Assembly: GCF_001553855.1 (NCBI RefSeq) | Contig: NZ_LQWV01000001.1 | Span: 191,774 to 255,773 of the forward strand | DNA length: 64,000 bases | Direction of reading: 5' to 3' | From: Streptococcus gordonii | Lineage (GTDB): Bacteria > Bacillota > Bacilli > Lactobacillales > Streptococcaceae | Part shown: positions 26,817 to 37,362 of the stretch, piece after piece | Position numbering within the stretch: the first letter of the stretch is position 1 | How the letters are laid out: every line of letters starts with the position of its first letter | Notes under the pieces: model-generated | What the model was told of the DNA's origin: nothing | Seen by the model: the letters and a program-made list of their open reading frames with translations, nothing else | Database searches by the model: none | Made by a program: the position numbers and the translations under genes

Positions 26817-26895
26817 TGACCCCAAAAGTTAGACAATTTATTTAAGCAAAGGATTTAGTTCTGTATTGTACAGGACTAAGTCCTTTTCTACCATT
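26817..26895 (-). mobile_element. Relic of an IS3-type element: terminal repeat and transposase C-terminus
   Basis: TGACCCCAAAAGTTAGACA (26817-26835) looks like the terminal inverted repeat of an IS861/IS150-like element. Just inside, minus-strand codons ending at TAA (26844-26842) read KGLSPVQYRTKSFA, the typical C-terminus of orfB transposases. No further transposase sequence is readable beyond about 26895, so only the end survives. Confidence 0.7.
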
Positions 26896-27138
26896 TGTCA
26901 AGTATATCAAGGTATTTGGTGAAAAATAGTTTGAGTTCCATAGTCAAACTAAGGGAATTGTCTTTTTTTGAACTAAAGTTTAGTGTAAAAAGTGTACACT
27001 AAACCAATACCTCATCTGGTGATTTTTTGATAAGGCGTTACAATAATATGTCATAAACAATTTTACCGATTTTGGGTAGAAGTATAATCGTAAAGTTTGT
27101 TATGCGTTATAAGGTAATACATTGTTCTAACATAACGA
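26896..27138. other. AT-rich intergenic stretch without a recognisable gene
   Basis: No supportable coding frame. It holds a perfect 10-bp hairpin GTTTAGTGTA / TACACTAAAC at 26978-27004 with no T run. It may be remaining IS-derived or decayed sequence. Confidence 0.5.
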
Positions 27139-27183
27139 AAAAGTAGTGAGTACTTTCTCCCGTCGGAGATTTCCTCACTACTA
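27139..27183 (-). terminator. Terminator of the ABC/two-component operon
   Basis: Stem AGTAGTGAG / CTCACTACT with an inner CTCC / GGAG helix, followed on the minus strand by TTTTTCG. Confidence 0.8.
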
Positions 27184-27221
27184 ATCTTAGTATGTTTTAG
27201 TATCTTTATTAACTTCCTTTG

Positions 27222-28259
27222 TTATTTGCTTTCCAAAGCTACGGTCAATTCGACACAGGCTCCTCCTTGGTCTGGATTGAGCAGGGTCAGACGACCACCG
27301 TGCAGGAGAGCTACCTGCTTAGAAAAGGCTAGGCCGATTCCATGATGGGGATTAGCTGAATTGCGGCTTTGGTCACTCTGGTAAAAGAGTTGTTCTGCTC
27401 CCAGCAGCATCTCCTCTGAAAATGCAGGACCATTGTTCCAGATAGAAAAAACCAACTGGTCCTGCTGCACTGATACCGTTAGCTTGACTTCCTTTTGATC
27501 CTGGTCTGCATGTTCAAGCGCATTCAGTAAGATATTGAGCAAAGCTCGCTTGAGATAGTCCAAATAAATTGACAAAATCAGACTAAGATCACAATCTTCT
27601 TGGAGGTAGAAACGATAGCTTTCCTGTTTGCTGAACAGTGCCCAGTCGTCCTGTAGAAAAGCCAAAAAGTCCCCTAAGGAAAGCTGACTGAACTGATTAG
27701 AATCAATCTGAAAAGTCTTAGCGTAATCAATCAAAGAGCCACAATACTCTTCCATCTTGTGACTGGCCTGCAAAATCTCAGCAGCATAGTCTGCCTGTGG
27801 CTGGCTCAACTGCGCCAACTCCAAGAGCTCAGCATTCCCTTTAATCACAGTTAGGGGCGTCTTCAAATCGTGCGATGTCGCTGATAGCTGTAAAATCAAC
27901 TCCTGATTATGATGCTGCTCTCTTTCTAGAAGACGAGCATTTTCTTGGTGGCTGCTCCGTAAATCGCTATAAACTTCGAGCATTTCCTCGATCCGAAAAA
28001 ACTGGCTTTGATTTTCTTCTAAAAGCTTCTTGCTCGTTAGCATTTTTATTTCCCTATCGATTTTTCGGAGCAATTTCAAAATATGATAAAAAGTAATCAG
28101 CAGCAAGCTCCCCGCCCAAAAGAACAAGGTGAAAAGAACGTGATCACTTCCTTGCGTAAATTCATAACCTATAAGCACAAAAATCAAAACATGGAAAAAG
28201 ACGATTTTTAAACTGGTTGTCCAGACTAGGCTTTTGAAATTTCGGGTTCTAATTGCCAT
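27222..28259 (-). CDS. Short-loop (intramembrane-sensing type) histidine kinase
   Basis: 345 residues. Two membrane segments (about 17-33 and 41-60) are joined by a very short external loop. A coiled linker, HisKA with phospho-acceptor H130 in SATSHDLKTPLTVIKGNAELL and an HATPase (NILLNALEHA, GIGLAFSKQ) follow. Kinases with such a loop cannot bind ligand outside the cell and often receive signals from a partner ABC transporter, such as the one encoded upstream. It overlaps the response-regulator gene by 34 bases. Confidence 0.88.
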   Translation of the reverse strand: MAIRTRNFKSLVWTTSLKIVFFHVLIFVLIGYEFTQGSDHVLFTLFFWAGSLLLITFYHILKLLRKIDREIKMLTSKKLLEENQSQFFRIEEMLEVYSDLRSSHQENARLLEREQHHNQELILQLSATSHDLKTPLTVIKGNAELLELAQLSQPQADYAAEILQASHKMEEYCGSLIDYAKTFQIDSNQFSQLSLGDFLAFLQDDWALFSKQESYRFYLQEDCDLSLILSIYLDYLKRALLNILLNALEHADQDQKEVKLTVSVQQDQLVFSIWNNGPAFSEEMLLGAEQLFYQSDQSRNSANPHHGIGLAFSKQVALLHGGRLTLLNPDQGGACVELTVALESK

Positions 28260-28924
28260 CTATAGCCTACTCCTCTCACTGTCGCGATTGCTTGCAGCCC
28301 TTCTTTTTTACATTTTTGACGAATCTGATATACGTATTCTGATATGGAGCGAAGCTGTGTTTCTGAGCTTTCTGGGTAAAGTAAGGTGTGCAGGCGTTCA
28401 GCTGAAAAGGTCTGCTTGGGATTGCTAGCTAGTAAATGTAGCAACTTAAACTCTCGCTCTGAAAATTTCAAGACTTTACCAGAACAGGCAACTTCGTAGC
28501 GCTCTGGATAAAATTGACAAGAAGCAATTTCAGAATATCGCTCCTCACGTCTTTCCTCCCGCCGAAGATGAGCTCTGACACGCGCCAGCAATTCTTTGGT
28601 CCCAAAAGGTTTGACAATATAGTCATCTGCTCCGCGAAAGAGCCCTTCCACCTTGTCCGCCTCCAACTCCTTAGCCGTCAGAAAGATGATGGGACACGAA
28701 AGATGAGGACGAATGTAGGAACACAGCTCAAAACCATTAACAGGCTCCATCATCACATCCAGCAGAATCAAGTCATATCCGACAAAATGTGTCAGCTCTA
28801 GCTCTTCTATCCGATCAAGCGTCGTCACATCATAAGCATCGAGCTCTAGGACGTTTTTCACTAGCTTCAAAATGCTCCGGTCGTCATCAACCACCAAAAT
28901 ACGATACTGTCTCATGATTTCCAT
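28226..28924 (-). CDS. OmpR-family response regulator
   Basis: 232 residues. The receiver has acidic residues DDD at 13-15, phospho-acceptor D56 in LILLDVM and the conserved Lys of IVKPFG. The C-terminal winged helix contains REFKLLHLLASNPKQTFSAERL and TVRGVGYRW. It pairs with the overlapping kinase gene. The start could be the ATG at 28924 or the one three codons later, which has GGAA before it. It probably controls the co-transcribed ABC genes. Confidence 0.9.
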   Translation of the reverse strand: MEIMRQYRILVVDDDRSILKLVKNVLELDAYDVTTLDRIEELELTHFVGYDLILLDVMMEPVNGFELCSYIRPHLSCPIIFLTAKELEADKVEGLFRGADDYIVKPFGTKELLARVRAHLRREERREERYSEIASCQFYPERYEVACSGKVLKFSEREFKLLHLLASNPKQTFSAERLHTLLYPESSETQLRSISEYVYQIRQKCKKEGLQAIATVRGVGYRWQLEPEISKA

Positions 28925-28936
28925 TATAGCATACCT

Positions 28937-29659
28937 CTAGCGAACATCTCGTTTCAAGGTTAAGAATGTAGCAGAGCTCCAAACCAAAGCTAACCATAAC
29001 AGCTGTGTTCCCAGCCCTGATAGATCTATTGAATGCTGAAGCCCTTCATACTCAAAAAGATTTAGCGTAGCCAGATCGGGCAGGTATTTTGCTTCCTTGA
29101 TGAACGTTGCCAATAAACGGCTGAGACCAATCAAGAGAGGAAAGAGCACCGACACCGGCACAACCCAAGATTGAAAGAGCAAAGCGAGGCCGCCAGTTAA
29201 AAAAGCCAGAAAAAGATTGCTGAGAAGACCAAAAAAGTTGTAATAAAGGAATTTCCCCAGTAAGGACCAGCTAAAGTCTAGGTCAAAACGAGCCAGCATA
29301 ACAAGGAAACAGCTGCCTATCATGATACTGTAGAGGATCAAGAGCAGCAAGAACAGAAAAAGGATTTTCCCAGCCAACCAAGCCCTTCTATTTGATACGG
29401 TTAGAAAATTCGTTCGCATCCCAGACTTGACAAACTCCTGGGCAAAATAGAGGGAAGTAAAGATGACGATGACAGGCTGTGCCAGATAGAGGGCATGCAA
29501 AGCCTCACTCAGAGCCTTTGTTTGGCCAACTGCTGTTTGACTGTAGTCAAGATTCATTAGAAAAAATGGAACGACTCCCAGAGCCACCAAGGCTGCACCA
29601 AGAGCGAGATAGTAAGAACGGAACTTAATCCATTCGCTTCTAAGTAGAGCTTTTATCAT
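28937..29659 (-). CDS. ABC-2-type permease, immunity-like (second subunit)
   Basis: 240 residues from MIKALLRSEWIKFRSYYLAL. The start at 29659 is chosen because its ATG overlaps the previous stop (ATGA). A longer frame to 29830 runs antiparallel to no known family sequence. Six hydrophobic segments are predicted. Its size and pairing with a second permease match the E/G subunits of lantibiotic-immunity ABC exporters. No bacteriocin structural gene is visible nearby. Confidence 0.8.
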   Translation of the reverse strand: MIKALLRSEWIKFRSYYLALGAALVALGVVPFFLMNLDYSQTAVGQTKALSEALHALYLAQPVIVIFTSLYFAQEFVKSGMRTNFLTVSNRRAWLAGKILFLFLLLLILYSIMIGSCFLVMLARFDLDFSWSLLGKFLYYNFFGLLSNLFLAFLTGGLALLFQSWVVPVSVLFPLLIGLSRLLATFIKEAKYLPDLATLNLFEYEGLQHSIDLSGLGTQLLWLALVWSSATFLTLKRDVR

Positions 29660-30447
29660 CAGTATCGCCCTCCTAAATCCGTCTTCAAAAAGCGCAGAGA
29701 GGTCATACCGCCGATGACTAGTAACCATGCACCAAGTATCAACAGTCCTTGCAAGGGATTGTTGGCATATTGAGAAGTTGGCGTTGCAGCAAACAACTCT
29801 CCTGCAGGCTGTGGCAAATAAGCTCCCCAAGTCGTGTGGGTAGCTAGGTAGTTTCCCAGATTATAGATCTGGGGAACAAGAAAGAGTAAGGGAAGCAACA
29901 TCGTCCGCCCAAGCAATCCCAATAAAAATGACAGGAGACCCAACAATGCAGTAGCTAGTGCCTTCCATAAAAGATGACTCCAGGCAGCTTGATTAAGTAA
30001 AATTGGATGTAGCCCTTCTTTTCCTAAAGCCAAGTGCATGACAATATAGCTCAAATAAATGGACAACAAGCTAATGATGAGTGAAAACAAGCCAAAGGTC
30101 AATATTTTCCCCATAAGTAGCTTCAAGCGGTTATTACAAGCCAATAGACTGGTTCGCAAGCTATGAGACTGAAATTCCGTTGCTCCCAAAATTCCAGCTA
30201 AGATGACTAAAACCATACCACCCATAGAAGCGCCATTAAGACCTAGATATTCCAGCGGATCAATAACTTCTGCCAGACCGGGAACCGTCTCGGGGGTCGC
30301 ATCTAAACCGATAGACAGATACTGGCGTCCCTCTAGCCATGACACAACAGGTACCAATAACAGCATAAAGACCACACTTACCCTGAAAGCCTTGGTTGAT
30401 TGGATTTTCAACCACTCTGAATGCAATAAGGACATCGTTTCTTTCAT
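29659..30447 (-). CDS. ABC-2-type permease, immunity-like (first subunit)
   Basis: 262 residues beginning MKETMSLLHSEWLKIQSTKAFRVSVVF, with about six membrane segments and a large first external loop. It directly follows the ATPase gene (1-base gap) and overlaps the second permease. Paired small permeases with one ATPase are the arrangement of LanFEG and related exporters that remove peptides from the membrane. Confidence 0.8.
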   Translation of the reverse strand: MKETMSLLHSEWLKIQSTKAFRVSVVFMLLLVPVVSWLEGRQYLSIGLDATPETVPGLAEVIDPLEYLGLNGASMGGMVLVILAGILGATEFQSHSLRTSLLACNNRLKLLMGKILTFGLFSLIISLLSIYLSYIVMHLALGKEGLHPILLNQAAWSHLLWKALATALLGLLSFLLGLLGRTMLLPLLFLVPQIYNLGNYLATHTTWGAYLPQPAGELFAATPTSQYANNPLQGLLILGAWLLVIGGMTSLRFLKTDLGGRY

Positions 30448-30448
30448 C

Positions 30449-31156
30449 TTAAACCTCCTCTGTTAAGTCGAAGAAGAGCTCTTCTAAACTATCTGTTCCT
30501 TGTAATACATCCTCTAGCGTTCCCTGTTCGATAATTTGCCCATGATGAATCAAGACTACATCATCTGTTACCATTTGTACCTCAGACAGGATATGAGAGG
30601 ATAGAAGGACGGTTTTCCCTAAATCAGCCTGCTGGCGAATGAACTTTCTAAACCACTTAATCCCACTTGGATCCAGTCCATTGGTTGGCTCATCTAATAT
30701 TAGAAACTGAGGATCACCTAGTAAAGCTACTGCCAACCCCAAGCGCTGCCCCTCTCCTAGAGATAGGCTTGATAAGAAGTCCTTTTTCTTATGAGTAATT
30801 CCAGTCATTTCCAATACCTCATCAATCCGAAACTTTGGAATGGCATTACTTGCAGCAATAATATGCAGATGGTCATAAACCTTTCGATTTGGCAGACCAC
30901 CAATACCGTCAAAGGCTGCACCTACCGTTTTGAGCGGATAAATCATTGACTGATAGGTTTGTCCATCAAAAGTCGCAGTCCCAGAGGTCGCTCGATCTAA
31001 TCCCAAAAGAATCCTCAAAGTCGAGCTTTTCCCTGCACCATTATGCCCTAGAAAAGCCGTAATGCGACCACTCCTAGCTGTAAAAGAAATATCCTTTAAA
31101 ATTTGCTTGTCTCCATATTTTTTAGAAACACGATCAATTTTTACAATATGTTCCAT
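30449..31156 (-). CDS. ABC transporter ATP-binding protein, immunity-like
   Basis: 235 residues with Walker A GHNGAGKSS, signature LSLGEGQRL and Walker B FLILDEPTNGLDPSG. The sequence is close to the bacitracin/lantibiotic export class (BcrA/LanF type). It is the first gene of a five-gene operon: ATPase, two permeases, response regulator and kinase. AAGGAG precedes the ATG. Confidence 0.88.
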   Translation of the reverse strand: MEHIVKIDRVSKKYGDKQILKDISFTARSGRITAFLGHNGAGKSSTLRILLGLDRATSGTATFDGQTYQSMIYPLKTVGAAFDGIGGLPNRKVYDHLHIIAASNAIPKFRIDEVLEMTGITHKKKDFLSSLSLGEGQRLGLAVALLGDPQFLILDEPTNGLDPSGIKWFRKFIRQQADLGKTVLLSSHILSEVQMVTDDVVLIHHGQIIEQGTLEDVLQGTDSLEELFFDLTEEV

Positions 31157-31221
31157 ACTGAACTCCTTTTCTTTATTTGACTTTATTTTACAATGGCAAG
31201 TTCAGAAGAAAATCAGACAAG

Positions 31222-31245
31222 AAAAAAACTTGCCTTGCGACAAGC
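31222..31245 (-). terminator. Terminator of the folate operon
   Basis: CTTGTC-GCAA-GGCAAG (6-bp stem with a GCAA tetraloop) is followed by seven T residues on the minus strand, 9 bases past sulD. Confidence 0.8.
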
Positions 31246-31253
31246 TTCTTTTC

Positions 31254-32066
31254 TCATTTTTCGACTGCATCCCAGAGCTGGCGGATGCTTTTTTTCTGCA
31301 CGGGGTCGACAAAATGTGGAGCGATTTCCACCAGAGATTGCAAGACAAAAGCCCGCTCAGCCACATAAGGATGAGGAACAATCAAGCTTGGACTGTATAT
31401 CTCTTCTTGTCCTATGTAAAGGATATCCAGATCAATCACGCGCGGTCCCCATTTGATCTCCCGCACGCGTCCTAAATCCGCTTCAATAGCCAAGAGCGTC
31501 TGCATCAACTCCTCAGGATTGAGCCAGGTTTCAACTTCAACAACTTGATTGAGAAACGGATCCTGCTCAACTCCACCCCAGGGCTCTGTCTCGATACGAC
31601 TTGATGCCTGCAAAATCCTTATATTTTGCTCAGCCATTTTTTCCAAAGCAGCATCCAGATTGGTAGCTGAGCTACCCTGATTGCTACCCAGAGCGACAAA
31701 GACTTTCCGCTTTTGACGAACTAGCTTGACTGAGCATGTGTCCAAAGGTAGAGGAACAGGAGCCCAAGGTTTCTTGACCTCTAAACTGACTTTCTCAACC
31801 AGGTAATAGGATTGAAAAATCTTGCCAATCAGCTGATAAGCCAGCGTTTCAATCAAATCTTCCTTGCTTTCCTGACACCACTTAACTAGCTCCTGAGCCA
31901 GCTCGCCATAGTGGATAGAAGCTGTCAGGTCGCCTGTTTTGGCAGCCCGAGTCATATCATAGTCCAAAATCAGATCCAGAACAAAACGCTGGCCCAATTC
32001 TTTTTCAGCCGCAAAAACCCCATGATAAGCATAGACTTCCAAATCTTTAATTCTTAACTGATCCAT
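31254..32066 (-). CDS. sulD: Bifunctional dihydroneopterin aldolase / HPPK (FolB-FolK fusion)
   Basis: 270 residues. Residues 1-120 are the aldolase FolB ([28 protein letters not shown]). Residues about 125-270 are HPPK ([45 protein letters not shown]). The enzyme makes 6-hydroxymethyl-dihydropterin and pyrophosphorylates it for dihydropteroate synthase. The fusion matches pneumococcal SulD. It overlaps folC by 20 bases. In S. pneumoniae folE lies between folC and sulD; it is absent here. Confidence 0.93.
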   Translation of the reverse strand: MDQLRIKDLEVYAYHGVFAAEKELGQRFVLDLILDYDMTRAAKTGDLTASIHYGELAQELVKWCQESKEDLIETLAYQLIGKIFQSYYLVEKVSLEVKKPWAPVPLPLDTCSVKLVRQKRKVFVALGSNQGSSATNLDAALEKMAEQNIRILQASSRIETEPWGGVEQDPFLNQVVEVETWLNPEELMQTLLAIEADLGRVREIKWGPRVIDLDILYIGQEEIYSPSLIVPHPYVAERAFVLQSLVEIAPHFVDPVQKKSIRQLWDAVEK

Positions 32067-33381
32067 CTATTTCCTCTTTCTTTGTCAATATATAAGCTCT
32101 AACTTGAGCTAAAAAATACAAGGAGCCAGTAATCAGAAGTACCTCTCGATCCTTATATGCATCTTGTAAATAGCTATCTACATACTGCTTCCAAGGTTGA
32201 TAGATTAGCTCCATTTGGGAGGCTTGTCTCTTCATTTCCTCTTCAGAAACTGCTCGCTCATCCGCAAAAGATGTCAATGTGACAGATACATCTGCTTGAG
32301 CAAACAACTGCAACATCTCATCTAGTGCTTTGGTCCGAATACAGGTAAATAAAATCTTCTTATCTTTTGAAGCAAAGCGTTCTTGGAAGGAAGCTAGTAG
32401 AGGACTCAAAGCATGCGGATTATGGGCCCCATCTAAAAAAATCAGAGGTTGGTCCAAAATTTTTTCCATCCTAGCTGGCCAAGCAACTGCTAGAAGTCCA
32501 CGGCCGATTTCTTCTTTTGTCAGAAGAGGCAAACCCTTTTGTTGGCAGTATAGATCACAAATCTCAATAGCCAAGGCCGCATTATCTGTTTGATAAGATC
32601 CTAGGAGTGATGTTTGGTAAATACTGTAGTCTCTCCATTTATTTTCCAGTGAAAAGACTTCGCCAGTTTCTTCACTTCCAAGCCAGTCAACCTGATAGGA
32701 CTGTCCATACAAATATGTTGGAGCCAGTTTACTTGTTGCCACGCGCTGGATAACTTCCAGGGCTGCCCTATCAATCTTACCAGTGACTATTGGAATTGAA
32801 GTCTTGATGATTCCAGCTTTCTGCTCTGCTATTTCCCCAAGGGTGGACCCCAAAAGAGCCATATGATCCAAACCAATCGTACTAATCGCAGTAAGATCCG
32901 GCTGACAAACATTTGTTGAGTCTAGAAGCCCGCCCATGCCTACCTCTACGATCGACACATCCACTTCTTCCTGAGCAAAATAATCATAGGCCAAGGCCGT
33001 GATAATTTCAAACTCAGTCACTCCCTTGAAAGCCGAATGATGTCCTTGATGGACAAACAAATCTTTATAAATCTGCAAGAGCTGGTTCAACTTTTGATTA
33101 GAAATAGCCTGTCCGTTTATAGCAATTTGCTCATTATAAGAAACAATATACGGAGAGGTAAAGGTTCCAACTCGTAAACCTCTCAACTGAAGAAGTTCTC
33201 GAAGAGTCGCAATCGTTGACCCCTTGCCATTGGTTCCTGCTATATGAATGACTGAAAGTTGCTTATGAGGATCTCCTCGATGAGCCAGCAGGGCTTCCAT
33301 TCGTTCTAGGCCAAAGTTCGGAGTATCCGTCCGATAGTTTGCAATCCAGCTCAAATCTGGTTTTTCGTTTCTATCTATCAT
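32047..33381 (-). CDS. folC: Dihydrofolate synthase / folylpolyglutamate synthase
   Basis: 444 residues of the Mur-ligase family: [12 protein letters not shown] is the ATP-binding P-loop, [12 protein letters not shown] the omega region, [14 protein letters not shown] and [10 protein letters not shown] the other motifs. It adds glutamate to dihydropteroate or folate. It is 1 base after folP and overlaps sulD, so the three genes form a tight operon. Confidence 0.93.
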   Translation of the reverse strand: MIDRNEKPDLSWIANYRTDTPNFGLERMEALLAHRGDPHKQLSVIHIAGTNGKGSTIATLRELLQLRGLRVGTFTSPYIVSYNEQIAINGQAISNQKLNQLLQIYKDLFVHQGHHSAFKGVTEFEIITALAYDYFAQEEVDVSIVEVGMGGLLDSTNVCQPDLTAISTIGLDHMALLGSTLGEIAEQKAGIIKTSIPIVTGKIDRAALEVIQRVATSKLAPTYLYGQSYQVDWLGSEETGEVFSLENKWRDYSIYQTSLLGSYQTDNAALAIEICDLYCQQKGLPLLTKEEIGRGLLAVAWPARMEKILDQPLIFLDGAHNPHALSPLLASFQERFASKDKKILFTCIRTKALDEMLQLFAQADVSVTLTSFADERAVSEEEMKRQASQMELIYQPWKQYVDSYLQDAYKDREVLLITGSLYFLAQVRAYILTKKEEIDGSVKN

Positions 33382-33382
33382 C

Positions 33383-34372
<990 letters not shown>

Positions 34373-34401
34373 TTACTAACATTTTATCATATTTTCCTCA
34401 G

Positions 34402-34426
34402 AAAAAAGACGAGAAAATTTCTCGTC
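34402..34426 (-). terminator. Terminator of the CPBP protease gene
   Basis: Perfect stem GACGAGAAA / TTTCTCGTC followed by TTTTTT on the minus strand, just before the folP promoter region. Confidence 0.8.
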
Positions 34427-35090
34427 AGGCTTGATTATTTGCAAATAACATGAGGAATATGGCAATTCCATTTCGAAGCATATGGGCCATAATAGACATT
34501 TCTAACCTTTCTGTCGTATAGGCTACATAGGCAAAGACTGCTCCCATTCCTCCATAAACGATAAAACTACCAATATTAGTCGGACCATGGAAAAGGCCAA
34601 AAAGTATCGCACCTATCACAAATCCCACCAGTTGATGCTTAGGAAAAAGTTTCTTGGGAATAAAGCCACGAAAAATGACTTCCTCTAGAACTGGAGCTCC
34701 AATCACTGTTGCGATAATCATGACAATCTGTGGGATCTCACGCATCGCCTCTTGAATTCTCTCTTGATTACGCGGTATGAGCGAGCCCCCTTCCAATCTC
34801 ATGACAATAAACCCTAAAGCACCGATGAGAATCGATAGGAAATAAGATAAGGCCAAAAGTCCCACTGAAGACCAACTAAAAAAGCTGAAATCAAATGTGA
34901 GGATTCCTTCTCTTTTAGCAAGAAAGAGCGTTAAAAGAATAATCAGTAGGTACAGAATGATTATTCCACCTACACTAATTGGTGATTGTTTGTCTTCTAT
35001 ATACCTCATTGCAATGAAAGGAACTTGTGTCAAGACCACTATCACTAACACAATTAAACAATATTTTATTTTTTTTAAATAGAATTCCAT
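34425..35090 (-). CDS. CPBP-family intramembrane metalloprotease
   Basis: 221 residues with about seven membrane segments and the CPBP/Abi motifs APVLEEVIFRGFI (EExxxR) and LFGLFHGPTN (FxxxH). A third His is in SIMAHMLRNGIA. Family members process prenylated or small peptides, and in lactic acid bacteria some confer bacteriocin self-immunity. Neither activity can be confirmed here. Single gene with its own terminator. Confidence 0.85.
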   Translation of the reverse strand: MEFYLKKIKYCLIVLVIVVLTQVPFIAMRYIEDKQSPISVGGIIILYLLIILLTLFLAKREGILTFDFSFFSWSSVGLLALSYFLSILIGALGFIVMRLEGGSLIPRNQERIQEAMREIPQIVMIIATVIGAPVLEEVIFRGFIPKKLFPKHQLVGFVIGAILFGLFHGPTNIGSFIVYGGMGAVFAYVAYTTERLEMSIMAHMLRNGIAIFLMLFANNQA

Positions 35091-35107
35091 TTCTTCCCCA
35101 ATCTAGC

Positions 35108-35137
35108 AAAAAAGGGGGGCTAATGCCTTAACCCCCT
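35108..35137 (-). terminator. Terminator of ackA
   Basis: Stem GGGGG / CCCCC with a 12-base loop, followed by CTTTTTT on the minus strand. Confidence 0.85.
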
Positions 35138-35138
35138 A

Positions 35139-36329
35139 TTATTTTTTAAAACGTTCTACATCACGCGCAATGACTAGTTCTTCGTCCGTAGGAATAACTA
35201 ACACTCTGACCTTTGCTTCTGGTGTTGAGATATCCCCATATTGCCCATAGACATTCTTTTCTGGATCAATATCACAACCAAACCAAGAAATACCTTCAAT
35301 AACCAATTTGCGGATGGTTACTGAATTTTCCCCGATTCCAGCTGTAAAGACAATCGCATCCGCACCATTTAAGACGGCTAGATATTGGCCAATATACTTT
35401 TGAATGCGATCTACAAAGATATCGTTAGCTAATTGAGCCTTGGCATCACCTGCCCGCATCGCTTCATGAATATCACGCATATCGCTTGATTTCTCGGAAA
35501 CCCCAAGTAAACCAGATTCACGATTCAAAATTCGGCTGATATCTTCGGGACTTTTAAAATCATCTGTATGTTGCATCAGATAAGGAATAATTGCAGGATC
35601 AATGTCACCAGTCCGAGTTCCCATCATGACACCACCCAGAGGTGTAAAGCCCATAGAAGTATCAACAGACACACCTTTATCAACAGCCGTAATAGAAGCA
35701 CCATTACCAATATGACAAGTGATAAGTTTCAACTCCTCAATCGGTTTGCCCAAAAGTTTAGCTGCTTCATGCGCCACATACTCATGACTGGTACCATGAG
35801 CTCCGTACTTGCGGACCTTGTTTTCTGTATAATATTTCGTTGGCAATGGATAGCGATAAGCTTTTTCTGGCATAGTGGTATGGAAAGAAGTATCAAACAC
35901 TACCACACTTGTAATGTCAGGCAAAAGTTCCTTAAAAGCACGAATCCCTGCAGCATTTGCTGGATTGTGAAGAGGTGCCAAGAGAGAGAGTTCTTCAACT
36001 TTTTGAATGACCTCTTCATCAACTAGAGCAGAATCTTTGAAATACTCACCGCCCGCAACGACACGGTGACCTACTCCTGTAATCTCATCAAAAGACGCAA
36101 TGATATTAAAACGCATCAAATCGTCTAACAAAATCTTTACAGCTTGAGTGTGGTCAGTAATATCAAGCACCTGTTTCTCAGTACGACCATCAAATTTTAC
36201 CGTTGAAATGGAATCTTTCAGTCCAATCCGCTCAATCAAACCTTTAGCTAATACTTTTTCTTCTGGCATCAAGTAGAGTTGCCATTTTAAACTAGAACTT
36301 CCTGCATTTATTGCGATTGTTTTAGACAT
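35139..36329 (-). CDS. ackA: Acetate kinase
   Basis: 396 residues, full length. Motifs include [74 protein letters not shown] and FTAGIGENS. The enzyme interconverts acetyl phosphate and acetate with ATP formation. In streptococci it typically follows the comG operon and its methyltransferase gene, as here (49-base gap). Confidence 0.96.
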   Translation of the reverse strand: MSKTIAINAGSSSLKWQLYLMPEEKVLAKGLIERIGLKDSISTVKFDGRTEKQVLDITDHTQAVKILLDDLMRFNIIASFDEITGVGHRVVAGGEYFKDSALVDEEVIQKVEELSLLAPLHNPANAAGIRAFKELLPDITSVVVFDTSFHTTMPEKAYRYPLPTKYYTENKVRKYGAHGTSHEYVAHEAAKLLGKPIEELKLITCHIGNGASITAVDKGVSVDTSMGFTPLGGVMMGTRTGDIDPAIIPYLMQHTDDFKSPEDISRILNRESGLLGVSEKSSDMRDIHEAMRAGDAKAQLANDIFVDRIQKYIGQYLAVLNGADAIVFTAGIGENSVTIRKLVIEGISWFGCDIDPEKNVYGQYGDISTPEAKVRVLVIPTDEELVIARDVERFKK

Positions 36330-36378
36330 AATTTACCTCTTTTAAGCGTTTTCAGTTCTCATTATACCAGAATTTTGA

Positions 36379-37332
36379 TCAGTTTTCACTAACTTTGCGC
36401 CATTTTTGAAAACTTTCGCGAAAGCGAGTAATTTCATCATGATTTTGTAGATCTGTCAATGCATAGGCAAAAGGTTCTGCTTTTATATTTTTTTGTTTTT
36501 GCAAAACAAAAACCGTCTTAGCCTGAGAGGCTGATGCAAAGAGTTTTTCTGGCAAAGCAATCATCGCAACCAAGCTGGCATTGTCTTTGAGCCAAGATTT
36601 AAGCAAGTCGCTCTGCGGGCTGGTCAAGAGGTGATTAGGAGCTAAGAAGATAGCATAACCATCAACCTTCAAATACTTTAAAGCTTGCTCCATCAATAGA
36701 TGATGAGCATAGGTGTGCTCCGTCTGACTGGCTACCTGGTAGCGACTGGCAATCTGATCATCCGGATAGTAACCGACAGGCAGATCACTAATAATCAAGT
36801 CGCTCTCTTTTAGAACTTGAGGGCGCACAGCATCTCCCTGGGCAAAATGGGCTTTTGATCCCATCACTTCTGCAATACTGGCAGATAGGTCAATCAGTAA
36901 ATCATCAATCTCTAATCCTAGATAATCAATCTCTTTCCGACTATTATTCAGGATTGTCTCTGCAAGATTTCCGGTTCCGCTCCCCATCTCAAGAAGAGTA
37001 ATATCTGATGCTACCATCAGCTGGTCAATGATGAAAATCAGCAGAAAACCAATGGCATCTGGTGTAAACTGATGATTGGCTTGTAAAGGCTCTGTCTGAG
37101 AAGCCTTCATCAGAATGAACTGATAGGCTCTGCGCCATTCTTCTCTGCTTAACTTTAAGCTCTTCAAGGTCTGATGATTTTTTTTAACGATTTCTAAGTC
37201 CGTTTGTCCATCCAAATAGATACCGTTTTGCTCGATTAAGGCATCATAAAAATTAGTTGAAAGCTTGTTTTGAATGACTTGGACATTTTCTAAAAGGAGC
37301 GTATAGGCTTCTTCGATTTTTTCAAAATTCAT
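36379..37332 (-). CDS. Class I SAM-dependent methyltransferase, YtxK-like
   Basis: 317 residues. An N-terminal helical part precedes an N6-adenine-type methyltransferase core with the SAM loop LLEMGSGTGNLAETIL and the catalytic-position motif DLPVGYY, which replaces the NPPY of DNA methylases. The family is conserved next to comG operons. A role in transformation has been suspected from position, but the substrate is unknown. No specificity domain or restriction partner is nearby. Confidence 0.8.
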   Translation of the reverse strand: MNFEKIEEAYTLLLENVQVIQNKLSTNFYDALIEQNGIYLDGQTDLEIVKKNHQTLKSLKLSREEWRRAYQFILMKASQTEPLQANHQFTPDAIGFLLIFIIDQLMVASDITLLEMGSGTGNLAETILNNSRKEIDYLGLEIDDLLIDLSASIAEVMGSKAHFAQGDAVRPQVLKESDLIISDLPVGYYPDDQIASRYQVASQTEHTYAHHLLMEQALKYLKVDGYAIFLAPNHLLTSPQSDLLKSWLKDNASLVAMIALPEKLFASASQAKTVFVLQKQKNIKAEPFAYALTDLQNHDEITRFRESFQKWRKVSEN

Positions 37333-37362
37333 AGTTTCCTCCGCTCCTTATCTTATCAAAAT

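Noticed and set aside
29660-29830. N-terminal extension of the second ABC permease
   Set aside because: The extension overlaps the first permease gene in another frame and is not hydrophobic; the ATGA overlap start fits the family.
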